Shown piece by piece: positions 29,511-44,015 of a DNA stretch of 64,000 bases. Position 1 is the stretch's first letter; every line of letters begins with the position of its first letter. Source of the stretch: Cardinalis cardinalis (Eukaryota > Chordata > Aves > Passeriformes > Cardinalidae); assembly GCA_014549065.1 (NCBI GenBank), contig JACDOX010000023.1, positions 4,352,808 through 4,416,807 of the forward strand, in the 5' to 3' direction. Made by a program: the position numbers and the translations under genes. The notes under the pieces are model-generated. The model worked only from the letters and a program-made list of their open reading frames with translations. It did not search any database and was not told where the DNA came from.

Positions 29511-32500
29511 ATAGCTTTTGTAAAAGGTCTGTTACAGCTACGAACCAAAAGGAAATGTGTAATGTGCTTTTTTTAAAAAAAAAAGTAGTTACTATCATGT
29601 TCCATCTTTCAGCATAAGCTCTTGGGTACAGATAGGGGCCAGAACAGCTTTCTCTTGTTTCCTGAATTACAGGCCATCATCCTATGAATGCTTCAGACAT
29701 TTTTTTATAGTTCTTCTTTAAAAAAAGATTTTNAAAAAGTGACTATCTGAATAGATCTAGTATCTTAGGCAAAAAGAGGAATATAAAAAAATCTGCTAGT
29801 TTAATTTTAACCTACTGCTGGATGAAGTAGATGGAAGTAGTAGAAACATAACCTAAAATAAGTAGGTTTGGGATTTAATTCTGTCTTAATTTTAATTATT
29901 ATAGCAACTTTGTGGAGTACAACCTGTTTTGCTTCAACTAGATTTTCATGCAAGATTCTTCCATGCAGTTTGTAAAAAATGTTGCAGAGTAAAGAGATAT
30001 GAACCCTATTGAAGTACATGAGAGTCATCAGACACATCAACAATAGGATTTTGTGTTTCTCCACTCTTCCATAGTNTTTTCCTCCTCCAGAAATGTTCTG
30101 CAGCCAAACCACTCTGTCCTGTATCTTATAAATGTCTAGGTAGAGAGAGTATACAGTAATGGCTTACCACTTGGGTGAATAATATTCCATGGGCATGTGA
30201 GATTTTCTTTTAGAAGATACTCGTTTAGTGGAACAACTTGTTTTGTTTTATGGACCACCAGGCATTTATTCCTTCATCTGAAGGTGGTGTCAACCTGGTT
30301 CAGAGTCTNGGAGAATGAACAGATATGTCCAACTGCCTTGACCTTATAGTGATAAAATCAAAATTGCAAAAGCACGAAAAAATTGCTGATACAAATCGTA
30401 TATCAGCAAGCTATACCTCCGAGTTTTCTTTCCTTCCAAAGGATTTACAGGAACTCTGACCTCCATGTTTTATAATCAAATTAAGCCTTTTAAGGTGTTA
30501 TTCCCAATCCTATATATGTATGTAGATCCCACCTTATTTATCCTACAGGTTTTTCCAGGCAGATGATAGTGATTCCTGATGTCCTCAGTGTTTACCCTCT
30601 GACTGCCAAGTGGGATTTGGGACTGACCACAGCAGTTTCTGATGGTGCTATATCCANCAGTTGTTGCTGCTGCCCTGTTGGAAGTTGTGGCTCTCCTGCT
30701 CAGCTCTGAGCACCTAACCAGTTTGGATTTAGGGCAACTTGACAGTTAACAACTGGGGCTTACCAGCCCTGCTGGGCAAAACTGAGCAGGCACTCCCAGG
30801 ATCTGTACAGATGCATGGTCAGCAAGCCTGGGCAAGTATTTCTGCTGGGAACAGCACTCACTTAAGAGTCCTCTGGGGAAGCTACCTGCCAAGAAAACCT
30901 AAAATTTAATTGCCTGAGTTCCCTGCCTCAGCAGATGGTTATAGACCAAAACCATGGAGGGGACAGATATGAGCGGGCAGGGACAGCATTGCCACCAAGG
31001 GGACTGTGCTTTCAAACTACCTTTGATGTGTAGAGTTGGCTTCTAGTAGAGTTCAGCTTCTTGTTGCTCAGGGAGTGCTTGAGTCTTCCTCTGGCATGGT
31101 TGTTTTGCAGCCACTGAACGTGGCTGAAATCTCCAGTATGGTCCATCGTACCTTTGAGTGTCCACCTTGTCACCTGACTACTGAGGTGGTAGAAAAACGC
31201 ACCATCATGGTATTGAAAAATGTTCTCTTTGCTCTCTGCATGTGGTATATCATTTCTTAAGAAGTTTTGTTTAGAAATAGATGTTTTCCAGCCAGGGATT
31301 TGCCAAAAGTGTTTGGTAGCTGGGTATTCTAGGGTTTATGTGTAATTCTGAAGAGGTTCCTCAAGGTCAAATATTAAACATTTTCCATCACCAATATTTA
31401 TTTTCCAGTAAATGGGAAATTGTGTTCATCTTCAGGTCCACTACAATCAAATTTCATTCTTTCCCTCCTGAAGCTGACCTAAACATTTTTCCAAGTGGAA
31501 ATTATCACTCTGTTTCTCTTCACAGAACTCAGAACCCAATGGTTTGCATTTTTCCCTCTCTGATTTATGTATGGCCCAGACTACAAGAAATAAAATACAT
31601 TGTGCTACTGTACAGTGTCCATGTGTTGTCCTTCAAAGAGCAGCTTTACCCATAACGAACTGCTCTTCTGCTGCACTCCAGAAAATGCCAAATACAATGC
31701 AAAGCATGGGTGAAGGGAAAGCAAACATGAAAGAGTCCATATATAATTTCTTCTAACTCAAACATTTTGTGTCAGTTGTTTTATACAATAATGCATTGTT
31801 GATATGAGGACAGCATGAACCCAGAAGACAAAAAGCAAACTTGCAATCNAAGATAACCTTTAAATTTTAAGCCTCAATCTGAATTACATATTTTTCTAAT
31901 CAGAATAACTAACTTTCCATCTTAATTAGTGCATTATGGAAAAATTCCAGGGACTAAAAGTACAGCAGGAAGACACATTAGTCTTCTGCAGCTAGACAAA
32001 GACTCAAAAATCAGAAAGCATTATATATAAAGAAGTCTGAATACCCCATCTTAATTTTTCAATATAGTATTTTTAACTGCTGGATCTACAACAGTTCTTA
32101 TTTTTAAAGTTGTTCAGTCTTGATTTAAATGCTTTGCACGATTACAGGTCTATTACAGTTGTACATAAATTGTTCTAGAGTTGAGGTATTCTGAAAAGAC
32201 TGACTTAGTGAATTTGTTCAGCTTTGTCTTTTTGCCTGTTAGCTCGGGTTACTCACTTTTTAGTCTGGGTTACAGATATTTATACTACATTAGATCTTCT
32301 CTCCAATTTGTAGAAAGCCCAAACATAAGACAACCACGTCTGGTTCTCCTCTTTCATGAGCTAAAGAGATTCTACATACAAAACCCAAAACAGCTAAGGA
32401 AGTGCTTCATTGCTCACATTAAAGAGTCACAGTAGTAGCTCCACTTACATTAACACCAAAGCCACTCTCTGTCTTGTCTTCACTCAGATTTATGGTTTAC

Positions 32501-35500
32501 TTCTCTTGTCTGAAGAATGACTGAATCCTTTGGCAAAGCATCTTCAACCACCCACTTCTGTGCCATCCTTGGATTTTTTCATTTGGGTCATAAATTATGT
32601 AACTCCCTGGTTGCCTCATAAGTGTGCTCTCACATTGTATTGTGAGTGTGGCAGAGGAGGAGATGGGCACAAACCCAAGCAGCAAAGACAAGGCTGACCT
32701 AGGAGAGCTGATCATTCTTACATCCACGTGCCTGTAACTCTGACAACCCTGTTTTGGTTGGGGTTTTATCCCTCTAGTTGTAACATCANTATGATAAAAA
32801 TACCAGTTTATTCTCCTATTCCTGTTCTTGCCAAAGGTGTTAAGTATCCAAAACCCAGACTACTGATAGTCTGTGTGACTGTAAAGCCAGCTCCAGCAAC
32901 AGCAAGGTAGGCTGTGTTGACAGGAGTTTAGCAGATATTGTCAGAGTGTATTACTGAATTATTCAGTGTCACCATTATTTTTGTTCTGCTGCTTTTCATG
33001 GATTCACTGACAGAGAAGTGATAGTTTGTATACTGAGATCAAGAGATCCCTTGGATTCTTGAAACCAACCTGTGACTGACATAACTGCAGTGAGTTCTTG
33101 TTTGCTTGAATGGACTGATTTGNTGCAGGTAGCTGACAGCAAGGCAATTATGTGAAAATTGGAAGTGTTACATCATGAGGAATTGGCTGTTTGTACATAC
33201 CCAGCTGTTTGAAGAAGCAGGACTGGAAGAGTGATAAAGAGAAAGCTGATGTTTGCANAAGTTAGTAGGGGGAAAACAGTCACCTTTAAGTGTGAAAGAG
33301 CAAAGTTCATTGCATAGGACAGGCAAGTGACTGGAGAAGCTAAAATTCATCCTGTTGTTACATGCTTAGAAGAAAGAGTAGGGCTTGGGAGGCCCATGCT
33401 GCACCTTTGTGTCAGACTCACATCTATATACTCCTCTTTTTTTCCCTCTGTGCAATGGGACAGTTGTCCATGCTTGCCAGTTCATTCTGATTAAGAGAGG
33501 TGTGAATTTGCAGGCTGTTCCTGATCCTTCTCTTTGTGGACACTCTTCTTCCACCTGTTCTGATTTAACCCTGAAAAGAAGTCAGTTTTGACACAGTATT
33601 GTGATTAATCAGACTAAGGTTTTCTTCTTTCAGAATAAGCCTGATTTTGCACTGGGTTGTTCAGAAACAGCTATTCTGAAAAAACAGCTATTCAAACAGC
33701 CCTACAGTAACTCCACTATGGAGGTGAATCTTCAAGAAAGTCATGTGAGACTGCTGGGGGAGTGGTATAACATAAAAGCAAGGATATTCTCAAGCATAAA
33801 GGCAGCAGGAAAAAAATTCTCCACAAAAATTAATTTCTTAACTTGCTTGTCTCAGCATCCCCAGCCACACCAGTTAGAAAGCATGACACAGAGAAGGGCT
33901 CTGGTTTTGAGTCACACAGCCTGTGGTTTGGCTGTCGGTGTGCTTCTGCCCATCCGGGGCTGNAGGGACCCCGTCTGCTGTCCCTGCTTCCTGGGGCAGA
34001 GCCCTCACCCCTGTGCCCCGTGTGAAGGAATTCCACTGGCCTGTGGGTCTGTACAAAGCTGTGCTGCTCGGTTTTCCTGCAGCCCCATGGAATCGGGGAT
34101 GTGCCCGTAGGGGCCACGCTCCTGGCCCCAGAGGGTCTGGGAGGCTGTGCCTGCATCCCTGCACCTCCAGCCCTGCCAGCACAGCGCTGCCCAAGCCCCC
34201 ACCAGCTCCTGCCTCTGCTGCTGCCCCAGAGGGCCTTGCTGGGTCCCCCACTGTGCTCACACAGCTGAAGTGCTCAGAAAAGCTGTTCTGGCCGTGCTTT
34301 TATGGGCTTGCTGTGCAGCCAGCAGGGACACCACCTTGGGCCACCCTGAGCACAGGGCGTGCGTGCAGCCTTCCTTTTCATTTTCTCCCCNGGAGGCGGT
34401 GAAGAGTGAGTTTTAAATACAATGCTGAGAGTTCAGGGCTGCTAAGCAGAGCCTGCCTGATTGCAGATGCAGCTGGAGCTCCTGGCTTAGTCCTGGCACG
34501 AGCAAGTTACGGACAAAAGGTCTTCACTCCTCTTATGCAAAGAGACAATTTCTGNGGCAGCTGAGGGCAGCATTAGTATTCATGCCTTGGCTGGTCTGGC
34601 AGCAAGTCAGCTAACTTGATATTAACTGTGGCACAATGACTGGGGTTTATGGGCTGTTTCTTAATATATACCACAGGTAGCCAACCACATGTTTCTTTAT
34701 CCTATTTTCCTTGGGGTACCTGCTGCTCCAACAATGGCCTTGGGTTTTTCTTGCAATGGTGGTGGTTTTTTAAGGGTCACAGGCAGGTTCCCCACTTGGC
34801 TCATTTATTGTCGTGTTGTAATTTTGTGTTGGTTTATTTTCCAGATGACCAAAGTTCCTCTAAAACTCAAGTCATCTGTGTTTACAAATATTTTATTGTG
34901 TAATATACTAAAGCTTTTTCCCAGCATTTGAACTGGACCACAGATTTGCTGCTGAGACATTTCCACGTTGTATGCATTAGAAACGTGTTACCCTGAATGA
35001 CTAATGGAAATTATTTCAGCTCCAGGAAGCAAAATGATGCTGAGTGAAAGAGAGAAGAGGGTTTATATGGAAACAAGAGTATATTCCCCTTTGCTCAGGC
35101 CTGCTGAAATGCTCTCTCCCCTGCCCCCTCGTCGTGTATCTCACCACAGCACAAGGGTGTGCCAGAACATGTTCCCACAACCTTTCAACCCATTCAGCAC
35201 AGCCTGCAACTTTCCTGGCTATTTTTGTGTACTCTACTCAATGATTAAGTGCCCAGGACTGTGATAATACATCCTTTCAGCACTGGCAACCAACAAAATG
35301 CAGTCTCAGCTGCTCACAAACAGCTTTTCCAGTTCTTCTTCCTTAAAAAAATGGATTATTGATAGATTATCCTTCTGCTCATAAGGGTGTAAACTTGAAG
35401 ATGTGTTCTTCCTGGCAAGGACTTCAGGTCTTAGTAATCAAGGATTATTCTTGTTGACAATAGGGGTTCTGCATCTAACTGAAGCCCCTTGCAGGCTGCC

Positions 35501-37735
35501 TTTGCCTGCTATAAACAAAGTGTCTCATCTGCAGATGAAGATTAACCACGTCTGGGTTGAAACAGGGCAGCTATTCAATTTTACAAAGCTGAAGCAACAG
35601 TGGTTTCCCGAACACCTCTGGTTGTATAGTGCTATTTTAGCTTTGCTTCAGCTTCTCAGCCTATTTACCAAACAGGCTGTAACCCTGCTGATGATTTATC
35701 CTTGGCAGAAAAGCCCCTTCCCTCTCTGACACCTGAGTTTTTGCATTGCTCAGCCACACTCGGGTGCTGTGAGCCCCCACTCNCACAGCAAGATTAATTC
35801 AATCTCATACTGACCAAGTGAAAGGCTTTACCATCAGTTCACTGGGGTTCATTGCTCTTGTCAACACCAGGACAGAGTCCTATGGTCTGGGTCAGGGTGC
35901 AGCGATACCACGGCAATAAACTATTTCAATTGCTCCTTCAGGATCAGCTGACAGAGACCAAGGCACAGCACATCCATGGCAGCTGACTGACAGCTTGCTG
36001 GCAGCTCACAACCCAAATCACGCCTGCTTCACGTTATACCCCGGTGAACTAATAAAAATAAAACAACAAAAGGGGAGCTCTAGCACTGAGCAGAGCAGGG
36101 GAGTATCAGCCACTGCAATGTGGGCAGGACGTGACANAATCAGAAATCAGAACTTTTGGTTCCCACCTTCCCACTCACCTTCAGGAGTGCCTGAATCCTT
36201 GAGGAGCCTCCATTGCCCGAGGTTCCAGGCAGGCTCAGCAGGAATGTTTGAAGGAGTTTGTCTTCCAAGGACCTCTGGCACAGTGAACATTTCACCATTA
36301 AAGCTTGACTCACTAAACAGAGCAGGGGTTAAATGTAGGGAACCACACTGAGGGTCTGGCCCTGCACATACCTGCAGAGACAGGTGATTTTTGATGCCAA
36401 GGTCATCTGCAGGTGATTTTTGATGCCAAGACCACCTTCTAGGATCAGGGTTAGGCACCAGAAGAAAGCATTCCCCTGATGGGCTATCTCTGATTCTACA
36501 AGACATATCCTCTGAGCCCCACATGGCAGCCAGAGGAAAGTCTCCATCCAGAAGCAGAAAAGGAGGCTGTTTTGGGACCTGCCAGCCATGGCCAATAGGA
36601 GTTATGCAGGCAAAGGGCCAGACTCCCACAGATATAAATCAGTCAGGCTCCACTGACATCCCAGCTCTGCTCGTTCACTCTCAGGGAAGGTGTTGCTCAC
36701 TGTATTTCAGGTGTTAGATTCTGATTTATGCTCTCTATCCCACTACAAGGTAAATCACATTCATTGTCAGGCTCTTGGCTGAAGAGGGTGCTGCATTATA
36801 CCTCTGGTTTCATTCAAAAAAGTAAAAGCAAAACCTTAGCCTGGCCCTCCCAAACTATGGTATGAAAATGCATGCCAAAACTGTGCTGTAAAAATATTTG
36901 GAATGTTAAAAATAGATTGGCATTTGAATAGCTGTTGGAAGGGGAAGCAGTCCCAACTAAACCTGGCCTGACCAAAGCTGTTTATTTTCCCTACACTTAC
37001 TTCCACGCAGGTTCCAGCACACAGGGAGATCATTTCCTCATGGGGTCTTTGTACCCCAGGTGGTGGCAGCTCTGTATCCCACTGGTGGCAGCTCCCAGTG
37101 TGACTGGAGCTGGTTTCCCACTGCTGTCACCTGCCTTCCTGGCCTGGCATCCACTCTGGCCATTGCTGTCATCAAACTGGAAACTCTTTCACCACAGGAA
37201 ACTATGAAGCTTGAGGTAATGAGAACAGAAATCTCACTTAGGGAAAGACTAGCATCTTCAAATTTTAGCCTCTGAACCTCTTCTCTGCTATTTTAAAGGC
37301 AGAACCTACTGATTTATCAAATAATCAAACAGATCAATGCATGCAAACATTGTCTGCTTTCTCAGTGCCCTGTGCTGATGTGCTTGCACATTTCTCATTG
37401 TCCACACATGCTGTGCAAAATCAAACATTCATATGGAAGTCTCTGCAGCATCCTATTCATGGCAAAATAATGATACCTTAGAAGCAGATTTTCCCAGCTC
37501 AATTCTTGAGTACCAATGTATTTTTATACAATCAGTATCCATCTTTAAATATGAGAGACCTACAGAACTTATGAATCTTTTGAAGGGCCAGATCATGGGG
37601 CAAGTGGAAGTGCCACACTATGGAGAGGGGAACTGATACCAAGAAGAGTGATGAAGTCAATGTTTTATGAAGCCAATGGATAGAGAGAAAAGCAGTAGAT
37701 AAATAATCACACGTTATTCTTGTCCAATTTAAGCT
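29511..37735. other. Intergenic, nothing recognised
   Basis: About 8 kb after DTL. Open frames here are short, have no recognisable domains, and are not flanked by matching splice sites. The only repeat noted is a small tandem duplication at 36381-36430. GC-richer patches occur near 33.9-34.4 kb. Confidence 0.6.
36381..36430. repeat. 21-bp tandem duplication
   Basis: caggtgatttttgatgccaa followed by g occurs at 36381-36401 and again, identical, at 36410-36430 (period 29). Confidence 0.85.
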
Positions 37736-38083
37736 TCAAACCATCATTAGCAAGAACGTGCTGCCAGTAGAATTATGACTGTCTTCTGTGATATTTTGCA
37801 CGACCATATTTGTGTGTGTTTCTAAACAAAATCTCCTCTGCGTCACACTGCAACAGTCAGCTTCACACTTTTTCAGGGCAAAAAGCTTCACCCTTGTTCT
37901 TTCTTTCCAGAATGCCTCACTTAAATTGTGCCTGGGTTTTTGATGACTGCCTGAGGTGGTTTCTCTGTGTGCTAGAAGAATCATTTCAAAAGGCTTATTT
38001 GTTCTAAAGTGCACTGGAGGAATGCAGGGAAGTGCACTGGTGAGGGAAAAGATAAACAGAGCAAACAAAAAGAGCAGTTTCAT
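37736..38083 (-). CDS. Small open frame with signal-peptide-like start, unidentified
   Basis: From an internal ATG at 38083 the minus strand reads 115 codons. It begins MKLLFLFALFIFSLTSALP, which looks like a signal peptide (Lys, hydrophobic core, Ala-Leu-Pro end). The rest has five Cys, including a CEADCCS cluster, and three N-glycosylation sequons (NLS, NIT, NST). I do not recognise the family. The frame stays open upstream of this ATG, and I saw no clear promoter, splice sites or polyadenylation signal. It may be a chance frame in intergenic DNA. Confidence 0.15.
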   Translation of the reverse strand: MKLLFLFALFIFSLTSALPCIPPVHFRTNKPFEMILLAHRETTSGSHQKPRHNLSEAFWKERTRVKLFALKKCEADCCSVTQRRFCLETHTNMVVQNITEDSHNSTGSTFLLMMV

Positions 38084-40787
38084 CTTGCTCAGCTGTATCT
38101 CAGCTGCAATTCTACTTTCTCTGNGCAGCTTTGACATAATCAGATGCAAGAGGGTGGCAAGGAAGTGAAATTTGCAGTAGCACCCAGCCCCACCTTGAAG
38201 CAAGGCTGAAACACCCACAGCAAAGGAAAGCCTCGCTCCCCAAGCCATAACACACAACAGAAATTTGCTCTACCATGGCTGTGGTTTGTTGGTAGTCTCT
38301 TACATTTACATTACACCCATTGTGTATAGCAGGAAGCCATCAACTGCATTATCACAGATAAAGGTTTCTGCTTAGTAAGGCTGCAGATGTGTCATTGGAT
38401 CCACCAGCACAAGTGCTGTGTGCTGCCTCATGCCAGGCACACCCTGACGAGCCAGGGCAGCAGGGTGGCCGTACCCCTGGGGGGGCCCACAGGACAAGAG
38501 GCTGGTGCTGAACCCTCTTCTTGCCAGCAGCAAGGTCTCTGCAGGTTGTTTGACATTTTTCTCTTTGTTTCTCCTCCTGTGTAAAGCTATTCCTCTCTAT
38601 TTCTTCTGATGCTGTTGGTGTCTCCCACTGCAGAGAGCTTTAAAATCATAGCCTGGAAGGACATCTATGGAGAGGCACTTTACAGCTCCAGGGTAACTGG
38701 AGGAATGAGGAGAAAGCACATTGCCCCCCCAAATCCAGAGAGCTAATGTAATTACAAGCTTTCTGGCTCACAGCAAAAATAAAAAAGCTTCACTCTCCTT
38801 CTTTCTGGCATCTCAGTGTGGATGAGGGTGGGGAAACCTAAGGAAGGATCACTGCAGTAGGGCTGTGAAATAATATTTAAATCAACATCCTAAAGCAATA
38901 AAAGGAGTTTGCTTCACAGGATGATTTCTTTATGGTGGACATTTTATTATCCTGGTTCAGGTTTGCTGAAGCCTCCGGAAAATGTCATATGGTCCAAATG
39001 AATAAGTACTTAATCAGTAAAAAACCCTCCTCACTCTTTTCATGTTGTTGCAGTGCTGCCACAAGCCACCCAAAAAGGCAGGCTTGGGCCAGGGAATCCC
39101 TCCCCACAGCCCTTGTCCACAGCAAGACCTGTCCCCTGTTCCCAGGAGGCTGCCTGGCTCCAGCGGGGTCCCTGGGGCTGCTGTGCCTGCCCCTTGGGCT
39201 TGGCTTTCACCTCTGATATTTACCAGAACCCACCCTTGGGCCAAAGCAGGTTTCCCTTCTCCACCACCGACTTATTTCAGAGGTGAATGGTTTGAGGGGT
39301 GTCACAGCTGATTAACAAAAATCCTCAGTAAGAATAAGCCTCCCCTTTGAGCTACTTTCAAATAACCTTTAGCACAAATGTCTCTCCAGGCTCAGGACAG
39401 CTGAATGCAAAGTAGACAAGTCCCAAGAGCTCAAAGAGTTTTCCCCTGCTCTCTTGTTCTTCTCTCTATCTTTTTGCCATGGTGCATTTGCATTTAAAAG
39501 TAACAAATGGGCAAAAATTACACCTTGTGGGAAGTTTATCTCTGTTCACATGATCTGCTTTCTTTTTTTAGCAGGATGCTTCCTGTATGCTCAGGGAGGT
39601 CAGTCACTGTTTCTGGTAAACTACATTCCCAGAAGAGAAGGGAGTGCAGGATGGGCAGGTTCTGTATAAGTAGCTAAGTAATCCCTGACAGCACAGGAGA
39701 TTCAAAGGGAAGAATTTTTTTTTCATGCAGGAATCTCCCTCCCTTCAGGCCTCCTGAGACGCTGGCAGGGCGAGCACAGCACCCCTTGTTGCAAACCTGT
39801 GCCTCAGAGATGCAGCTGCTGAGTTCAAGCGTGGGGTTAAAGAAGATCACAACCACTGTGCACTGTGCTGTGCTGCCTTCAAGTGCAGAGAGAGGCCCTG
39901 GGGCCAGCTCTCCTCCCCCTTTCTGGAGGCAAAGCTTGGGGCACTGCCCTCCTGCCCCCAGAGACACCCAGGGAGAGGGGAGGGAAACCCAGGAAGACGG
40001 GAAGGAAACCCTGGGGAGCAGCAATGCCCAAGGTCCTGCACAGCCCCTGNGCCATTTGGGTTCAGCATTCTCAGATCCAGGTAGGAGAGCAGAGATCATC
40101 TCTCCTTCCTCCCTCTCCCAGCACCACCGTGGGTCATTTGGCTCCTCAGTGTCCAGGACCTGGCTGGAGACCTCTTGCCCACAGTGCTGGCAGAGGCTGT
40201 GGTCATTCTTTCCATGTGATATATATGGTAACAGAGTTTGCACAAGGTCAGAGCTGGGAATAAATTCCATTGCTCAAATAGGAGAGAGCTAAGTTTCATT
40301 CACTTGCCCCTGTTCCAGCTCAGTGTCAACGCTGTTTGTTAAGGGTGACCTATCACAGGTGACCTACAGGCTGCCCTGGAAACCAAATTCACTTTTTATC
40401 TCTCCTCCAAGCTGGCAAAAGCCCCTTGGTAGAGGCAGTGACTGAGCTGGGTGTGTTTGCTCCAGCCGGGCTGGGGGTGCTGCTCCTTTGGGCACCACCG
40501 AGGGCACAGCCCAGGGCCAGGCACAGCACGCCTGGGAGCCACAGGATCTCTGCCTGTGACTCTGCCATGGGCCCAAATGAGGTGGCAGAGTGCTGATCTT
40601 GGCTGCCTTTACTGCTTCCAGAGGTCCAGAGGTCCCAGGCCACGCCAAGCCGCCAGCCCGGCATCTCACACGGCCACTGGGCAGCCCCAGAGGCACATGC
40701 CCTGCTCCCAAAGGCTCATCCTGGCTCCAATGGGAAAATCCCTTTTGTGCAGCTGGATGTTGAAAATATGCCCAATCACTTGCCAAA

Positions 40788-40913
40788 AAACTTGATATAT
40801 TTTGAAGGATGAATTTTTAAAGATTAGTACCTCCCCTCTGTAAATTAGCCCATTATCTCAATGCAAGATATCTGTATCTAGCAAGTGATAGAATTCTAGT
40901 AACAAGGCATTTT
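40788..40913. repeat. 126-bp direct repeat, copy 1
   Basis: Starts aaacttgatatatt and ends aacaaggcatttt. It matches copy 2 at 44016-44141 without gaps; I see one substitution, plus two positions that are N in copy 2. Flanks do not match. No terminal inverted repeats, TG...CA ends or A tail. Confidence 0.92.
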
Positions 40914-43900
40914 CTCAGTTGGAGGGTGTGGTAACAGATGCACAAAGAGACAGAATTATGCATTACAGACAGTTAAAAATGAATGAAAAATATCTGACAT
41001 TTCAACAGCCCTGAGCGCTTGCCCTTGCAACTTACAAGAGGGAGTAAAAGGACACTAAATGTTCCATGTGTGGTGCATATTACATATGGCAATTGTGGGT
41101 TGAAGACCATTAATCTCTGCTACCTGTTTTACCCAGATCACATAGAAAAGACTTATTTTGGAATGCCTGAAATATGTGAGTGTTGTCCAGGTTAATAAAT
41201 TATGGGCAAATCAACTGTCCATATGCATAACAACTGTTTGATGAATACGAGAGAGGAAAAAAATTCTCATCTGAACACCGTTTTACAAGGTCCTGAGTAG
41301 GAGGTTACCTAACAAACACACATTTTATTTGAATGATGGATCTGCCTCACATCTGTGCACCANTGTTTGAGATCTGCTCAGATTCACCCTGCAGTTGAGG
41401 TTAAATTAGTATTTATACACATTTATCACTGGTTGAACAGCCAAGAGTGTCATTTCAGGTAATGATGTTTGGAATAGGGAGAATACACCATGGAATAATA
41501 AAACGGCATTCTGAGCAATCAGACAGTAGATCATGTTGGATGCTGTGNATTCAAAATATTAAAACTGCACCAAGTAAAGGTGCATCATCCTTGTGCTGGT
41601 TTGGATACTCAAGAAAACCATTCTCTGTTTTTGCTATCAAGAAACTGGACTAAGTGAAACTTAGGTCACTCCTTCCTAAACCATTCCTGTTCATTAATTC
41701 AATTTTGAGAATTTAGAGGAAAATGTCTTTTTTACTCTTTGATATATGTATAGAGAGGGAAAATGTGTTTATAGGATGGCAGGTGGTGTAATTTACTTGA
41801 GGAAACTCTAACACTGAAAAGTGATCTCTCAAACCCAATAGCTCACCACTGTATAAACGTAGAGCTCCTGTAGTCTCAGTTTGCAGAAGTTTTAACACTT
41901 CAGAAAAACAAAGCAAATGACAATAATTTCCAGATCTCCTACCGCACATTACTAAATTTTAAATTTTCANCTGTATGTGTACCACAACCAAAGACAATTC
42001 CTGCCCCAAGGAATGATCAAATCTAGTTGACTGGTGAGAGCATAATCTATTACAGGTAAGCCACTTCCATATTTTAGATGTATCTAATTAGACTTGAAAA
42101 CATGCCTGCAGAATCTGCTGGTACCTTGTATTTATACAGATGCAAGTTCTCTCCCTGATTTAGGGGAGAATATGCATGCCCAGTACACACCAGCAGCNCT
42201 TGCTGATAGGTTTGCACTGTGCTCCTCCAACCTTCCCCTAGGGACCCTCGGGCCAATCTGAAACCTGTACGCTGTTTATTTTCATTTTGGGCTCCTCAGT
42301 GGCCACATCACTTGTTCACTGGCAGCCCACTTGAGAGCCTCTGTCGCTGGAGTTGTTTCTGCTTGGAGGCTGTTCGAGGTCCTTGGGGTGCCGAGGTGAT
42401 CAGCACCACACAGGTCTGTAAAGCAGGCCAGCAGGGCTCACTCTGATGGAGGTGCTATGAGGGCAGAGGCTAAGGCTATCTCGGGAGAGCATAGACAAAG
42501 TTATCTCCACAAGGAGTAAACAGATCCATCTCTTGGCAGGTAAGAAGGGTGGGAATTACGTCTGAATGAACATTCTCTGCTTGCATTGCAAAGGATTGAA
42601 TGCGTTAGTTGAATGAATTTAAAGAGACATCCGGATGTTTACAAAGATCTTCCTTCTGTTTTCTATTCTAAATACATTCTGCTTTGAAATACTGAGCCTT
42701 AGGCCAAATGCTTAAGTCTTTAATAAAAATTTTGACTAAGTAATAAAATTAATAATGACTTCAGGTTTTGGCCATGGGTAAAAACAAGTCTTCTTCCTGT
42801 GACAGAGAAGAATAATCCATTGATGTGAAGTATCTAAATGGTCACTGACACGATAAATAATTTCATAAATCCCTGACCACAGATCTTTCAAATGCTTTGT
42901 AGTTTGAAACAGATACACTGCATGCTTTAGAAAGTCCTGAATTATGCACTTTTTCATACCCAAGTATGCAAACTTCTCATGTGACTAATACTTGTTTTTA
43001 AAANAAAGACTTGAGAGGGAGTGAGATTAGCTGTGATGGTTCTGTCCTGGCAGATGTGCTGGGAAAGCAAAGGGCACTTCTGACACAACTGTCCAGAGGC
43101 AGCAGNAGTCTGGCTCTCCTCTCTGTTTGGTGGCGCCAAAATATTCCTGTAGCATCACTGCCATCAATAAATCACCCTCTCCCTCATGACATGTTAGGTG
43201 ATATTATTGTATTTACATAAAGCATAATCAATGCTGATGACTCCAACAATTCCCAGTTGGTGTAGCAGAGGATGTCCCTACAGTCACCAGGGCCTGGCCC
43301 ACACACATTGCAGGAAGTTTAATACCAGTAAAACAGAGTACTGCATTGTAACTTCTGTCCATGACTGCTCTCAGTGAATTATCTTCTCCCCTGTTATATT
43401 TCAGAGATCTCTTCAGTGGAGTTTTTTCTCCTCCTGGATACTCTACATTATCTAAGTGACAAGCAGAGGACACTTCAGTGGGAAAAAAATAAATCCCAGG
43501 TAATCTGCCGAATTTGATTACTTTACTGAAGGTGCTATTCCTTTCCCAAGTTGCTTTAGCATTTCTGAACTGTGCCAAAACTGCTTCTCCTGGGTGGCTG
43601 AGGTAGAACACTTAGTATTTCCTAAAGCATATGGAGTGCAATGCATCCTCAAGATGCACAGTAAGAGATGAGTCCGTGAATCTTGTGGATAGCTTTGTGT
43701 TTGTCACCCCAGTGCTGCATCACCTGGCCAGGAGTGTGTGTGCTCTTTCAGGGACATTTATGAAGTGTTGGGAGAAACAAACAGGACAACAAACTGGGAT
43801 TGGCCAAGTCAAGCAATATACTACCCTCATCCAGCTACCTGGACAGGTGTAATCAAGGAAAGCAATAGAACATTCCAAGTCTAAAATCTGCAACAAAAAT

Positions 43901-44015
43901 CTTTCAACAGTATTGAAATTCAACATATTGATATTCAACCGATCTAAAATCTTTCAACACTATTGAAAGAAAAGACAGATTAGAGCAAATTTCCTTAAGC
44001 TAGGCTTGGATCAAT

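Noticed and set aside
38640..38710. Possible old CR1 tail (aaaatcatagcctggaaggacatc)
   Set aside because: Resembles a CR1 3' end only weakly and too short to support by eye.
39674..40786. Overlapping long frames around 39.7-40.8 kb
   Set aside because: Open on both strands because of local GC-rich composition; none shows a domain or exon boundaries.
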